This document shows, piece after piece, positions 1 through 7,268 of a DNA stretch of 10,756 nt (position 1 is the first letter of the stretch; every line of letters starts with the position of its first letter). The DNA lies in NCBI GenBank assembly GCA_023484675.1, contig JAMDAP010000024.1:1-10756 (forward strand), in the 5' to 3' direction. The DNA is from Bacillota bacterium. GTDB lineage: Bacteria; Bacillota_E; Symbiobacteriia; JAMDAP01. Under the pieces are notes generated by a model. That model saw only the letters and a program-made list of their open reading frames with translations, was not told the DNA's origin and made no database searches. Both the position numbers and the translations under genes were made by a program.

Positions 1-1
1 C

Positions 2-49
2 TGCAGGCCGGGGACGACCGTCTGGTGTCAGAGAGGAGGAACAGCGTAA
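2..49 (+). CDS. 3' end of a probable sensor histidine kinase (partial)
   Basis: Only the last 15 codons are in the window; the TAA stop is at 47-49. The visible peptide contains RPGTTV, which resembles the closing strand of a GHKL/HATPase domain, where sensor kinases typically end in a G-T-x-V pattern. The stop overlaps the A of the ATG of the following response regulator (TAATG), the usual translationally coupled kinase-regulator arrangement. The identification rests mainly on this context, because so little of the protein is visible. The kinase would sense a signal and phosphorylate the next gene's product. Confidence 0.5.
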   Translation, partial: CRPGTTVWCQRGGTA

Positions 50-702
50 TGGCAACACGCGTGCTCTTGGCCGACGATCATCCCATGGTCAGGGAGGGCC
101 TGCGCCTGTTCTTGGAGACCACCGGCAACATTGAGGTCATCGGCGAGGCCAGAACGGGTGTGGAAGCCGTGGACCGCTCGCTGCAACTGCAGCCGGACGT
201 GGTGTTGATGGATGTGGTGATGCCGGAGCTGGACGGGGTGCAGGCGACGCGGCAGCTTAGAGAGCGCGGGTTCACCGGCGCCATCGTGGTCCTCACCAGC
301 TTCGTGGACGACGCCAAGATCGGCAATGCGCTGGCGGCCGGGGCCTCCGGCTTCCTGCTCAAGGACCTGCAGCCCCACGAGCTGGCGCAGGCCATCGAGC
401 AGGCGGCCCGTGGCGAGCCTGTGCTCCACCCCGAGGTGACCCGCCGCCTCATGCAGCGGATGGCCGGGCAATCTCCGGCGTCCAGGAGCGAGGGGGCGCG
501 GCACGACCGTCTGACGCCGCGGGAGCAGGAGGTGCTGCATCTGCTGGTGCAGGGGCTCAGCAACAAGGAAATTGCCCACGCCGCCGGCATCAGCGAGAAG
601 ACGGTCAAGACCCACGTCTCCAGTATCCTGGCCAAGCTGGGCCTGCAGGACCGCACCCAGGCCGCACTCTACGCCGTAAAGGAGAAGCTGGTGGAGGACT
701 AG
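49..702 (+). CDS. NarL/LuxR-family two-component response regulator
   Basis: A 217-residue DNA-binding response regulator. The N-terminal receiver domain (about 1-120) has the acidic pair D9-D10, the phospho-acceptor D55 (in LMDVVMPELDG), the switch residue T83 and the conserved K105. A linker of about 30 residues leads to a LuxR-type helix-turn-helix (about 153-217) with the signatures LTPREQEVL and SNKEIA...SEKTVKTHV. The length and domain order are those of the LiaR/DegU/NarL class. I chose ATG 49 because GAGAGGAGG (31-39) lies 9 bases upstream; a GTG at 25 is in frame but falls inside that region and has no ribosome site of its own. It overlaps the end of a probable histidine kinase gene by one base, so the two should form a cognate pair. 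The target genes cannot be told from the sequence. Confidence 0.93.
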   Translation: MATRVLLADDHPMVREGLRLFLETTGNIEVIGEARTGVEAVDRSLQLQPDVVLMDVVMPELDGVQATRQLRERGFTGAIVVLTSFVDDAKIGNALAAGASGFLLKDLQPHELAQAIEQAARGEPVLHPEVTRRLMQRMAGQSPASRSEGARHDRLTPREQEVLHLLVQGLSNKEIAHAAGISEKTVKTHVSSILAKLGLQDRTQAALYAVKEKLVED

Positions 703-715
703 GGACCGGCGCAGC

Positions 716-747
716 GCCGCGGCCTTGTCCGCGGCTCTGTTCTTTGT
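716..747 (+). terminator. Rho-independent terminator after the response regulator
   Basis: A perfect 7-bp stem, GCCGCGG (716-722) with CCGCGGC (729-735), has a 6-base loop and is followed by the T-rich run TCTGTTCTTTGT. It starts 13 bases after the regulator's stop and would end the two-component operon, separating it from the glycolytic cluster. Confidence 0.75.
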
Positions 748-821
748 AGGGGGCAGGGGTCAGGGCTAGGAGGAGTTTGTCCGGGTGGGTCGAAGTGCAG
801 TGTAGAACAGCCGCGCCGCGG

Positions 822-875
822 GTAGGCTACGCTTGATGCTCCGGCCGCTCCGGCATGAACAGCCAGTAGGCTACG
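822..875 (+). repeat. Two direct copies of GTAGGCTACG, 44 bp apart
   Basis: Identical 10-mers lie at 822-831 and 866-875. Each contains the interrupted palindrome GTAG-G-CTAC, so each is a plausible half-turn site for a dimeric DNA-binding protein, and the 44-bp period is close to four helical turns. The pair sits in the leader of the small ORF-pfkA-pyk cluster. An operator role is inference; I do not recognise the motif as any named regulator's site. Confidence 0.35.
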
Positions 876-880
876 AGGCG

Positions 881-887
881 AAGGAGG
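881..887 (+). promoter_or_regulatory. Strong Shine-Dalgarno that points to an ATC start
   Basis: AAGGAGG matches the anti-Shine-Dalgarno core and is followed by 9 bases and then ATC (897-899). In this frame there is no ATG, GTG or TTG between the upstream stop TAG (867-869) and position 897. The site is therefore the main argument for translation starting at ATC. Confidence 0.6.
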
Positions 888-896
888 CGGAACGCC

Positions 897-1103
897 ATCT
901 GGACCGTCATTTATATCGCACCCAACCAACGGGTGGCGGAATCCCTGCGTGAAGTGCTGCTGAGGGAAGGTCTCCTGGTTCAGCTCCGCTCCGGGTCGGT
1001 CCAGACCGGCGAGGACGGCGGGCACGTGGAAGTGCTGGTGCCCGAGTCGGAAGCGGAGGAAGCCCATGAAGTCCTGGCGACGGTGATCGGCCGTCACCGC
1101 TGA
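897..1103 (+). CDS. Small conserved-looking protein (68 codons), apparent ATC start
   Basis: The frame reads (I/M)WTVIYIAPNQ..., then VAESLREVLLREGLLVQLR, a short glycine/aspartate turn, and VEVLVPESEAEEAHEVL before a TGA at 1101-1103. Its pattern of strand, helix, strand, strand, helix looks like a small ferredoxin-like or DUF2007-type fold. Codon use is strongly GC-ending, as in neighbouring genes. From memory, short proteins opening with MWTVIYIAP occur just upstream of pfkA in other Clostridia-related genomes and are sometimes mislabelled 'glutamate decarboxylase'; I cannot check this here. The oddity is the start: the codon where the family methionine would be is ATC. The only in-frame GTG (codon 12) would remove the first strand. 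It lies 52 bases before pfkA and is probably co-transcribed with it. Function unknown. Confidence 0.72.
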   Translation: MWTVIYIAPNQRVAESLREVLLREGLLVQLRSGSVQTGEDGGHVEVLVPESEAEEAHEVLATVIGRHR

Positions 1104-1122
1104 CCGGTCCGGGCGCGGGTGA

Positions 1123-2115
<993 letters not shown>

Positions 2116-2120
2116 CCATC

Positions 2121-2167
2121 GCGCAATCGCTTGCGCCCGCAGGCCCGCAGGCCCACAGGCCTACCGG
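2121..2167 (+). repeat. Intercistronic hairpin and tandem octamers between pfkA and pyk
   Basis: Five bases after the pfkA stop is a perfect 6-bp hairpin, GCGCAA (2121-2126) with TTGCGC (2131-2136), with no T-run after it. Three head-to-tail octamers follow: CCCGCAGG, CCCGCAGG and CCCACAGG (2136-2159), with a degenerate fourth copy, CCTACCGG. A second small hairpin, AGGCC-CACA-GGCCT, is at 2149-2162. This is not a classic terminator. It could stabilise or process the pfkA-pyk message, or be plain slippage-born repeat. Confidence 0.55.
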
Positions 2168-2182
2168 GGAGGGGGAGGTTCC

Positions 2183-3943
2183 TTGCGCCGCAGTAAGATT
2201 GTTGCCACGATCGGACCGGCCAGTGAAGACCAGAATGTGCTTGTGCAGATGATCGAGGCCGGAATGAGCGTTGCCCGTTTGAACATGTCGCACGGCAACC
2301 ACGAAGAGCATGCCCGCCGCCTGGAGGCGGTGCGGCAGGCAGCCCGCACCGCCGGACATCAGGTCGGCCTGATGCTGGACCTCAAGGGGCCGGAAATCCG
2401 AATCGGCATCTTTCCCGGCGGTAAGGTGCAGTTGGCTGAGGGACAGACCTTCACCTTCACCACCCGGTCCGGGGTCGGGCGCGAGTCTGCCGTGTCCGTG
2501 GCCCACCCGGGCCTGGTGCACGATGTGGAGCCAGGCGCCACCCTGCTGCTGGATGACGGCAATCTGGTGCTGGAAGCGGTGGCGGTCACGGATGACGAGG
2601 TGCGCTGCCGCGTCGTCGTCGGCGGTGTGCTGTCTGACCATAAGAAGATTAACCTGCCGGGCGCCAACGTTTCGCTGCCGCCGGTCTCGGAGCAGGACGT
2701 GGAGGACATCCGCTTCGCCGTCGCCCAGGGGGTTGACTTCATCGCCGCTTCCTTTGTGCGCGACGCGGCCAGCATCCTGTCGATCCGCGAGATCGCCGAG
2801 TCGGCCGGCGGCAAGCTCGACATTATCGCCAAGATCGAGAGCCAGCAGGGCGTCCAGAACGTGGACGAGATTTTGGGCGTGGCCGACGGCCTGATGGTGG
2901 CCCGCGGTGATCTGGGCGTGGAGGTCCCCACCGAGGACGTCCCCCTGCTGCAAAAGCGCCTCATCAGCCGCTGCAACGAGCTGGGCAAGCCGGTGATCAC
3001 GGCGACACAGATGCTGGAGTCGATGATCACCCATCCCCGGCCTACCCGGGCCGAGGCTTCGGACGTTGCCAACGCCATTTTCGATGGCACCGACGCCATC
3101 ATGCTCTCGGCCGAGACGGCGGCGGGCAAGTATCCGGTGGACGCGGTGCGGGTGATGGCCAGGATTGCCGAGAAGGCGGAGACGGCGCTGGACTACGTCA
3201 GCGTCCTCAGCCGGCGTGCTGCCACCTTGCACCCCACGGTGACCGACGCCATCAGCCACGCCACGGTCACCACCGCCACGGATCTCGGCGCTGCCGCCAT
3301 CCTTACCGCCACCCAGTCCGGGCACACCGCCCGCATGGTTTCCAAGTACCGGCCCCAGGCGCCGATCATCGCCGTGGTGCCCAATGAACGCGTGGCGCAC
3401 CGCCTCAGCCTGGTCTGGGGCACGAGCTGCGTCATCAGCGAGCGGGCCTTGGACACGGACGAATTGATGGAGCGGGCGACACAGGCCGCCCTCAGTTCCG
3501 GCGTGGTCAAGGCCGGCGATCTGGTGGTCATCACGGCCGGCGTGCCGGTGGGCACAAAAGGTACCACCAACCTGCTCAAGGTGCAGACGGTGGGCGAGGT
3601 GCTGATCAAGGGCGTGGGCATTGCCGCCGCCGGCGTTGCCGCCGCGGTGGGTCGGGCCTGCGTCGCCCTGACGCTGGACGAGGCCAAAAGGGCCTTTGCG
3701 CCCGGTGACATCCTGGTGACGGCGGCTACCGACCGAGACTGGGTGCCTCTGATGGAGAAAGCCCGCGCGGTGGTCACGGAGGAGGGCGGCCTCACCTCCC
3801 ACGCCGCCGTGGCCGGCATTTCGCTGGGCATCCCCGTGGTGGTGGGGGCGACGGACGCCACCGGGCAGATTGCCGGCGGCACGACCATCACCATCGACGG
3901 CGCCCGAGGCCTGGTTTACCGCGGCGAGGCGAGAGTCCTGTGA
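2183..3943 (+). CDS. pyk: Pyruvate kinase with C-terminal PEP-utiliser domain
   Basis: Pyruvate kinase converts phosphoenolpyruvate and ADP to pyruvate and ATP, the last step of glycolysis. The catalytic part covers about residues 1-475: R32 in ARLNMSHG, MLDLKGPEIRIG, K217 and E219 in AKIES, D243 in ARGDLGVEVP, ITATQMLESM, and the FDGTDAIMLSAETA segment. The spacing of E219 and D243 (24 residues) equals that of the metal ligands in the muscle enzyme. The last hundred or so residues form a PEP-utiliser 'mobile' domain with GGLTSHAAVAG (TSH at 538-540), found in Bacillus-type enzymes of about 585 residues but absent from E. coli PykF. In PPDK and enzyme I the His of this motif is phosphorylated; in pyruvate kinases its role is not settled. 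The TTG start follows GGGGGAGG (2171-2178). It lies downstream of pfkA in the same probable operon. Confidence 0.97.
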   Translation: MRRSKIVATIGPASEDQNVLVQMIEAGMSVARLNMSHGNHEEHARRLEAVRQAARTAGHQVGLMLDLKGPEIRIGIFPGGKVQLAEGQTFTFTTRSGVGRESAVSVAHPGLVHDVEPGATLLLDDGNLVLEAVAVTDDEVRCRVVVGGVLSDHKKINLPGANVSLPPVSEQDVEDIRFAVAQGVDFIAASFVRDAASILSIREIAESAGGKLDIIAKIESQQGVQNVDEILGVADGLMVARGDLGVEVPTEDVPLLQKRLISRCNELGKPVITATQMLESMITHPRPTRAEASDVANAIFDGTDAIMLSAETAAGKYPVDAVRVMARIAEKAETALDYVSVLSRRAATLHPTVTDAISHATVTTATDLGAAAILTATQSGHTARMVSKYRPQAPIIAVVPNERVAHRLSLVWGTSCVISERALDTDELMERATQAALSSGVVKAGDLVVITAGVPVGTKGTTNLLKVQTVGEVLIKGVGIAAAGVAAAVGRACVALTLDEAKRAFAPGDILVTAATDRDWVPLMEKARAVVTEEGGLTSHAAVAGISLGIPVVVGATDATGQIAGGTTITIDGARGLVYRGEARVL

Positions 3944-3951
3944 GCAGTGCA

Positions 3952-3980
3952 TTGAGTTGTCATACTGGTTGATATAAAAT
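3952..3980 (+). promoter_or_regulatory. Sigma-A type promoter for mrp
   Basis: TTGAGT (3952-3957) and TAAAAT (3975-3980) are 17 bases apart. An alternative reading is an extended -10, TG-A-TATAAA (3970-3978). This AT-rich patch is conspicuous in GC-rich surroundings and sits in the 78-base gap after pyk. It would give a start point near 3987, about 35 bases before the mrp start codon. Confidence 0.65.
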
Positions 3981-4021
3981 GTAGCTGAAGTTTGGCTTCG
4001 GGCTGGAAGGGAGTCTGACCA

Positions 4022-5128
4022 TTGATCGATCGCGACCAAGTGATGCAGGTCATCAACAGCCTCGAGGATCCGGAGATCAAACGCCCTCTGATGGACATGG
4101 GCATGATCCGGAACCTTGAGATTACCGATGACACCGTGAGCATGACCGTGGTGCTGACCATCCAGGGATGTCCCCTCAAGTCCATGATTCAGGAGGAGAC
4201 GGCGGCCAAGCTGAAGGCCGTCTCGGGGGTCAAGCACGTCAACATTGAGTGGGGCTCCATGAACGGCCAGGAGCGGGCTGAGCTCAGCCAGCGCCTGCGC
4301 GGTCCGCAAAAGAAGTCGCCTTTCCTCACCGGCGAAACCGCGGCCCGCATCATCGGCGTGGCCTCGGGCAAGGGTGGGGTGGGCAAGTCCACGGTCACCG
4401 TCAACCTGGCTGTGTCCCTGGGCAAGCTGGGCTACAAGGTGGGCGTCATCGATGCCGACATCTACGGCTTCTCCGTTGCCCGCATGCTGGGAATGCTGAG
4501 CCGGCCTGTGATCCTGGACAACAACATGATCATGCCCATGGCCCGGCACGGGATCCGTGCCATCTCCATGGGCAACCTGGTGGATGAGGACCAGCCCATC
4601 GTCTGGCGCGGTCCGATGCTGGGCAAGATGTTGGAGCAATTCCTGGCCGACGTCTATTGGGGCGAGCTGGACTACCTGCTCCTCGACCTGCCGCCGGGGA
4701 CCGGCGACATGGCCCTCTCCGTACAGCAGATGATGCCCAAGTCCGAGATCCTGCTGGTTACCACCCCGCAGGCCGCCGCCGCCAATGTGGCCCAGCGGGT
4801 GGCCGGGTTTGCCGAGAAAACCGGCCAACGCCTGATCGGCGTGGTGGAGAATATGGCCTATTTTGTTTGCCCGCACTGCGGCGAGAAGACGGCCATCTTC
4901 GGCGAGGGCGGCGGCGAGCGCATCGCCAAGGGAGCCGGCACCGAGCTGCTCGGCCGTCTACCTCTAACGCCGGCCGTGCGTGAGGGTGGCGACGAGGGCA
5001 CACCCATCGTCACAGCGGATCCGGAGTCCCCGGCGGCCAAGGCCTTCATGGAGTTGGCCGAGCGCGTCGTCAAGACGTCCCAGGCCGACACCGGCGTCCG
5101 CTACCTGTCTTTGGGTACCGAAGCTTAG
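4022..5128 (+). CDS. mrp: Mrp/ApbC-family Fe-S cluster carrier ATPase with N-terminal DUF59 domain
   Basis: Mrp/ApbC (the bacterial Nbp35 relative) is a cytosolic P-loop ATPase that carries and delivers iron-sulfur clusters. Residues 1-80 are a DUF59/MIP18 domain with the DPE motif (16-18) and C50 in GCPL. After a short linker comes the deviant Walker A KGGVGKST (117-124), then DADIYG (144-149), the DLPPGTGD Walker B region (222-229) and the CPHC pair C283/C286, which binds the bridging cluster between two subunits. The length of 368 residues is typical for the fused bacterial form. The TTG start is chosen because AAGGGAG (4007-4013) lies 8 bases upstream and the reading begins MIDRDQV as in relatives. 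It has its own promoter and a downstream terminator, so it is probably a single-gene transcript. Confidence 0.95.
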   Translation: MIDRDQVMQVINSLEDPEIKRPLMDMGMIRNLEITDDTVSMTVVLTIQGCPLKSMIQEETAAKLKAVSGVKHVNIEWGSMNGQERAELSQRLRGPQKKSPFLTGETAARIIGVASGKGGVGKSTVTVNLAVSLGKLGYKVGVIDADIYGFSVARMLGMLSRPVILDNNMIMPMARHGIRAISMGNLVDEDQPIVWRGPMLGKMLEQFLADVYWGELDYLLLDLPPGTGDMALSVQQMMPKSEILLVTTPQAAAANVAQRVAGFAEKTGQRLIGVVENMAYFVCPHCGEKTAIFGEGGGERIAKGAGTELLGRLPLTPAVREGGDEGTPIVTADPESPAAKAFMELAERVVKTSQADTGVRYLSLGTEA

Positions 5129-5154
5129 CCGTCTGATCAAAGCTCACTCCGCTG

Positions 5155-5177
5155 GCAGGAATCCGCCTTCGCAGGAA
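5155..5177 (+). repeat. Direct repeat GCAGGAA ... GCAGGAA, 16-bp period
   Basis: Copies lie at 5155-5161 and 5171-5177, followed by CGAACTA (5178-5184), between mrp and its terminator. I have a loose memory of similar GCAGGA...GCAGGA...CGAA intergenic patterns in other Clostridia-related genomes, but cannot confirm it. No function is assigned. Confidence 0.3.
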
Positions 5178-5188
5178 CGAACTAGGAT

Positions 5189-5249
5189 AAGGCCTTCGGG
5201 GGCATTCGACCGGGCGCGGCAGCCAGGTACCCGAGGGCCTTGTTTATTG
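5189..5249 (+). terminator. Long-stem terminator after mrp / before the dnaD-like gene
   Basis: AAGGCCTTCGGG (5189-5200) pairs along all 12 positions (one G-T pair) with CCCGAGGGCCTT (5230-5241), leaving a 29-base loop and the tail GTTTATTGG. It should end the mrp transcript. Because it stops only a few bases before the next gene's Shine-Dalgarno (5253-5262), it could also act as an attenuator for that gene. Confidence 0.7.
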
Positions 5250-5269
5250 GTGTGGGGAGGGGTCCAACG

Positions 5270-6328
5270 GTGGCAGGGGCAGACCCGACGAAGCAAGTGC
5301 TTCCCGCCGATGCGGCCTGGCTCCGGCGAATGCGCCAGGCCGGTCTGATTGCAGCCCTCTCTGATCGCGACTGGCGGACGCTCAGCGCCCTGCTGACCTT
5401 CGTTGACGCCGCCGGGCGTTGCCGCGTTCCCCTGGATGACATGGCCGCGGCCCTGGGCGTCGAGCGCCAGGAGACCTACAATCGCCTGGGCGATTTAGCG
5501 GAGCTGCGGGTTCACGGCGAACCCCTGGTGCGCCTGTTGCAGGATGGGGACGCCTCATCAGCAGAAGAAGCCGTCACCCTGTGGCTCACCAACCAGGTGT
5601 GGGAGCGTACTGGCGAGGCGGCCGAGGAGCATGACCTGCGCCCCGTCTACCAGTTCGCCGAGCACGTTTTCAACCGCCCCCTGGCCAACGCTGAGATCCT
5701 GGCGGTGCGTCAGTGGCATCAACAGTACCAGTTCTCCCGCGAGGTCATCATCGAACTGCTGGAGGAGTGCTACACCAAGGGCAAGCGCCGCCTCAGCTAC
5801 ATGAACGCGGTGGCCCGCAACTGGTTTGACGACGGTGTCCGGGGCGTAGAGGATTTGCGCCGGCGGCGCCAACAGGACCAGGAGGTGATGGGCCGCCACA
5901 GCCGCATCATCCACTACCTCGGGCTTGGTCGCAAGCTGACTCAGCCGGAGAAGGACTACCTGCACAAGTGGACCTGGGAGTGGGGCTTTTCCGACGAGGT
6001 CATTCAGCGCGCCTGCGACCTGACCGTCAACGCCTCCCGGCCGTCCTTCGCCTACATCGACAAGGTGCTCTCCGGCTGGCGCCTGCACGGCGTGCGCACG
6101 GTTGACGATGCAGAGCGGGTTGTGGCGGAGAGGGAGAGCGCAAGCCGGCCCTACCGGTCCGGCCGCCAGGGACCGGCGCGTGGGACGCCGCGGGCGGCTG
6201 GGACCGCTGCCGGGACCGCCTCTGGAGCCTCCGGAGTCGGAGCTGGGGCGCCGCTGGGGTCAGGAGCCGCGGCGTCTCCCGCGAAGCCGGCCAAGCGCGG
6301 CAAGTATGATCACCTGATACTGGGGTAG
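5270..6328 (+). CDS. DnaD/DnaB-like primosomal replication protein with two DnaD domains
   Basis: Firmicute DnaD and DnaB proteins bring the helicase and its loader to DnaA-opened or restarted forks. This 352-residue protein has an N-terminal region resembling a winged helix (about 25-95, including MAAALGVERQETYNRLGDL). Two copies of the DnaD/DnaB_2 (PF07261-like) domain follow. The first (about 127-200) runs from YQFAEHVFNRPL to SYMNAVARNWFDDGV, with W185 in the YxxxxxxxW signature. The second (about 216-285) runs from YLGLGRKLTQPEKDYL to AYIDKVLSGWRLHGV, with W270. Residues about 300-345 are Gly/Ala/Pro/Arg-rich low complexity, ending in a short charged tail. Two domains recall DnaB more than the single-domain DnaD. 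GTG 5270 is preferred because GGGGAGGGG (5254-5262) lies 7 bases upstream; an in-frame TTG at 5240 falls inside the terminator stem. The helicase loader gene follows 14 bases later. Confidence 0.88.
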   Translation: MAGADPTKQVLPADAAWLRRMRQAGLIAALSDRDWRTLSALLTFVDAAGRCRVPLDDMAAALGVERQETYNRLGDLAELRVHGEPLVRLLQDGDASSAEEAVTLWLTNQVWERTGEAAEEHDLRPVYQFAEHVFNRPLANAEILAVRQWHQQYQFSREVIIELLEECYTKGKRRLSYMNAVARNWFDDGVRGVEDLRRRRQQDQEVMGRHSRIIHYLGLGRKLTQPEKDYLHKWTWEWGFSDEVIQRACDLTVNASRPSFAYIDKVLSGWRLHGVRTVDDAERVVAERESASRPYRSGRQGPARGTPRAAGTAAGTASGASGVGAGAPLGSGAAASPAKPAKRGKYDHLILG

Positions 6329-6342
6329 GTGAGGTCGGAAGC

Positions 6343-7143
6343 ATGGAGGACAGCCCTTTTCGCCTGACGGACCACCGTCCCGAACCGGTTCGTTGCCGCC
6401 GCTGCGGCCGCCTACTGGAGCCCATCCCTCTGCCGGTGCCGGGCCGTCCCGGCCAGGTGCGCTGGCTCCCCAGGGTACGCTGCGACTGCGAAATCACTGA
6501 GTGGGAACAGAGGCAGGCGGAGCTGCAGCAGGCGGCGTCTGTGCAGCTTGGGTCGGCCCCGACGGCCGGCGGTCTGGGCGACCGTTTCGCCGCCAGCCGC
6601 CTCGCCAACTTCGAGCGGCAGTCCGGAACCGAGGTGGCCTGGACGGAGGCCGAGTCCTTCGTTCGCCAGTTCCCGGAGCGGCGTCAGATCGGTGAGGGGC
6701 TTCTCTTCACCGGCGGCTTCGGCTCTGGTAAAACGCGTCTGGCCGCGGCCATCCTGAACGAGGTGCAAGAACAATACGGCCAGACGGTCCGCGCCGATGT
6801 GGTCCCCGACCTGCTGCAACGGCTGCGCCAGACTTACGACGCCGGCGCCCCCGCCAGCGAGGACCGCGTTCTGCAGCCCTTGTTGCGCGCCGACCTCCTG
6901 CTGCTGGACGACATCGGGGCGGAACGGGTCAGCGAGTGGGTACAGGAGCGGCTTTTTCTGGTCATCGATCACCGTTACCGCCGGCGCCAGCCCACGCTGT
7001 TCACCACCAACCTCCATCCCGAGGAACTGGAGGAGAAGCTGGGCGGCCGCATTGTCTCCCGCATCGTCGGGATGGCCCGGCTGGTGCGCCTGACAGCGGG
7101 CGACTACCGGGTTATGGAGCACCGCGGCCACGGCGCAACGTAG
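6343..7143 (+). CDS. DnaC/DnaI-type replicative helicase loader (AAA+ ATPase)
   Basis: An AAA+ ATPase that loads the hexameric replicative helicase onto single-stranded DNA. The N-terminal part carries a zinc-site pattern, C18-x2-C21 with C47-x-C49, as in many Firmicute DnaC-like loaders. The ATPase domain covers about residues 75-266: Walker A GGFGSGKT (124-131), Walker B LLLLDDIG (185-192) with D189-D190, sensor I N223 in FTTNL, and the GGRIVSRIVGMARLV segment with the arginine-finger region. The 266-residue length fits. ATG 6343 has GAGGT (6331-6335) 7 bases upstream. It is in tandem with the DnaD/DnaB-like gene, matching the dnaB-dnaI pairing of Bacillus, and the operon ends at the terminator at 7215. 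Transposon IstB proteins share the fold, but the zinc motif and the partner gene argue for the replication loader. Confidence 0.9.
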   Translation: MEDSPFRLTDHRPEPVRCRRCGRLLEPIPLPVPGRPGQVRWLPRVRCDCEITEWEQRQAELQQAASVQLGSAPTAGGLGDRFAASRLANFERQSGTEVAWTEAESFVRQFPERRQIGEGLLFTGGFGSGKTRLAAAILNEVQEQYGQTVRADVVPDLLQRLRQTYDAGAPASEDRVLQPLLRADLLLLDDIGAERVSEWVQERLFLVIDHRYRRRQPTLFTTNLHPEELEEKLGGRIVSRIVGMARLVRLTAGDYRVMEHRGHGAT

Positions 7144-7214
7144 ATGAGACCTCATTGGGGACCGCCACGCAGCAGAGGGCAGGCCGCGCTTCACTGCCTG
7201 GTCAAGACACGAAA

Positions 7215-7246
7215 CGAGCCCCCCGGACTGGGTGGCTCGCTTTTTT
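7215..7246 (+). terminator. Bidirectional terminator between the helicase loader and tRNA-Leu
   Basis: CGAGCC (7215-7220) pairs with GGCTCG (7234-7239), and the stem continues inward through CCCC/GGGT with one mismatch. On the plus strand it is followed by C and six Ts (7241-7246), a strong terminator for the replication operon. Read on the minus strand, the same stem is preceded by six As and followed by TTTCGTGTCTT, so it can also end the tRNA transcript coming the other way. Confidence 0.88.
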
Positions 7247-7268
7247 CCGTCGCATCGTAAGATGAAGT

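Larger units (their letters stand above)
748..896 (+). other. Untranslated leader before the small ORF and pfkA
   Basis: About 150 bases lie between the terminator and the next gene. I see no convincing promoter: TTGTCC (777-782) and TAGAAC (803-808) are a poor pair 20 bases apart. The stretch holds two identical GTAGGCTACG boxes, a near-tandem GCTCCGGCC/GCTCCGGCA pair (838-855), and a four-codon reading frame (ATG 855 to TAG 867). The promoter for the pfkA-pyk cluster should be here or just upstream. Confidence 0.4.

Noticed and set aside
777..834. Short frame beginning TTG 777 after AGGAGGAG (769-776)
   Set aside because: The ribosome site ends directly at the TTG, leaving no spacing, and the 19-residue product is unrecognisable. 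The later GTG at 785 stops after six codons.
855..869. Four-codon frame (MNSQ then TAG) in the same frame as the ATC-start gene
   Set aside because: No Shine-Dalgarno precedes it, so it is not a convincing leader peptide. It would reach the gene only by stop read-through, for which there is no sign.
5240..5269. Upstream in-frame TTG start for the dnaD-like gene
   Set aside because: It lies inside the terminator stem and has no ribosome site; GTG 5270 has an ideal one.
7144..7155. ATGAG-AC-CTCAT inverted repeat after the helicase loader
   Set aside because: A two-base loop cannot form a stable hairpin, and a good terminator follows 60 bases later.
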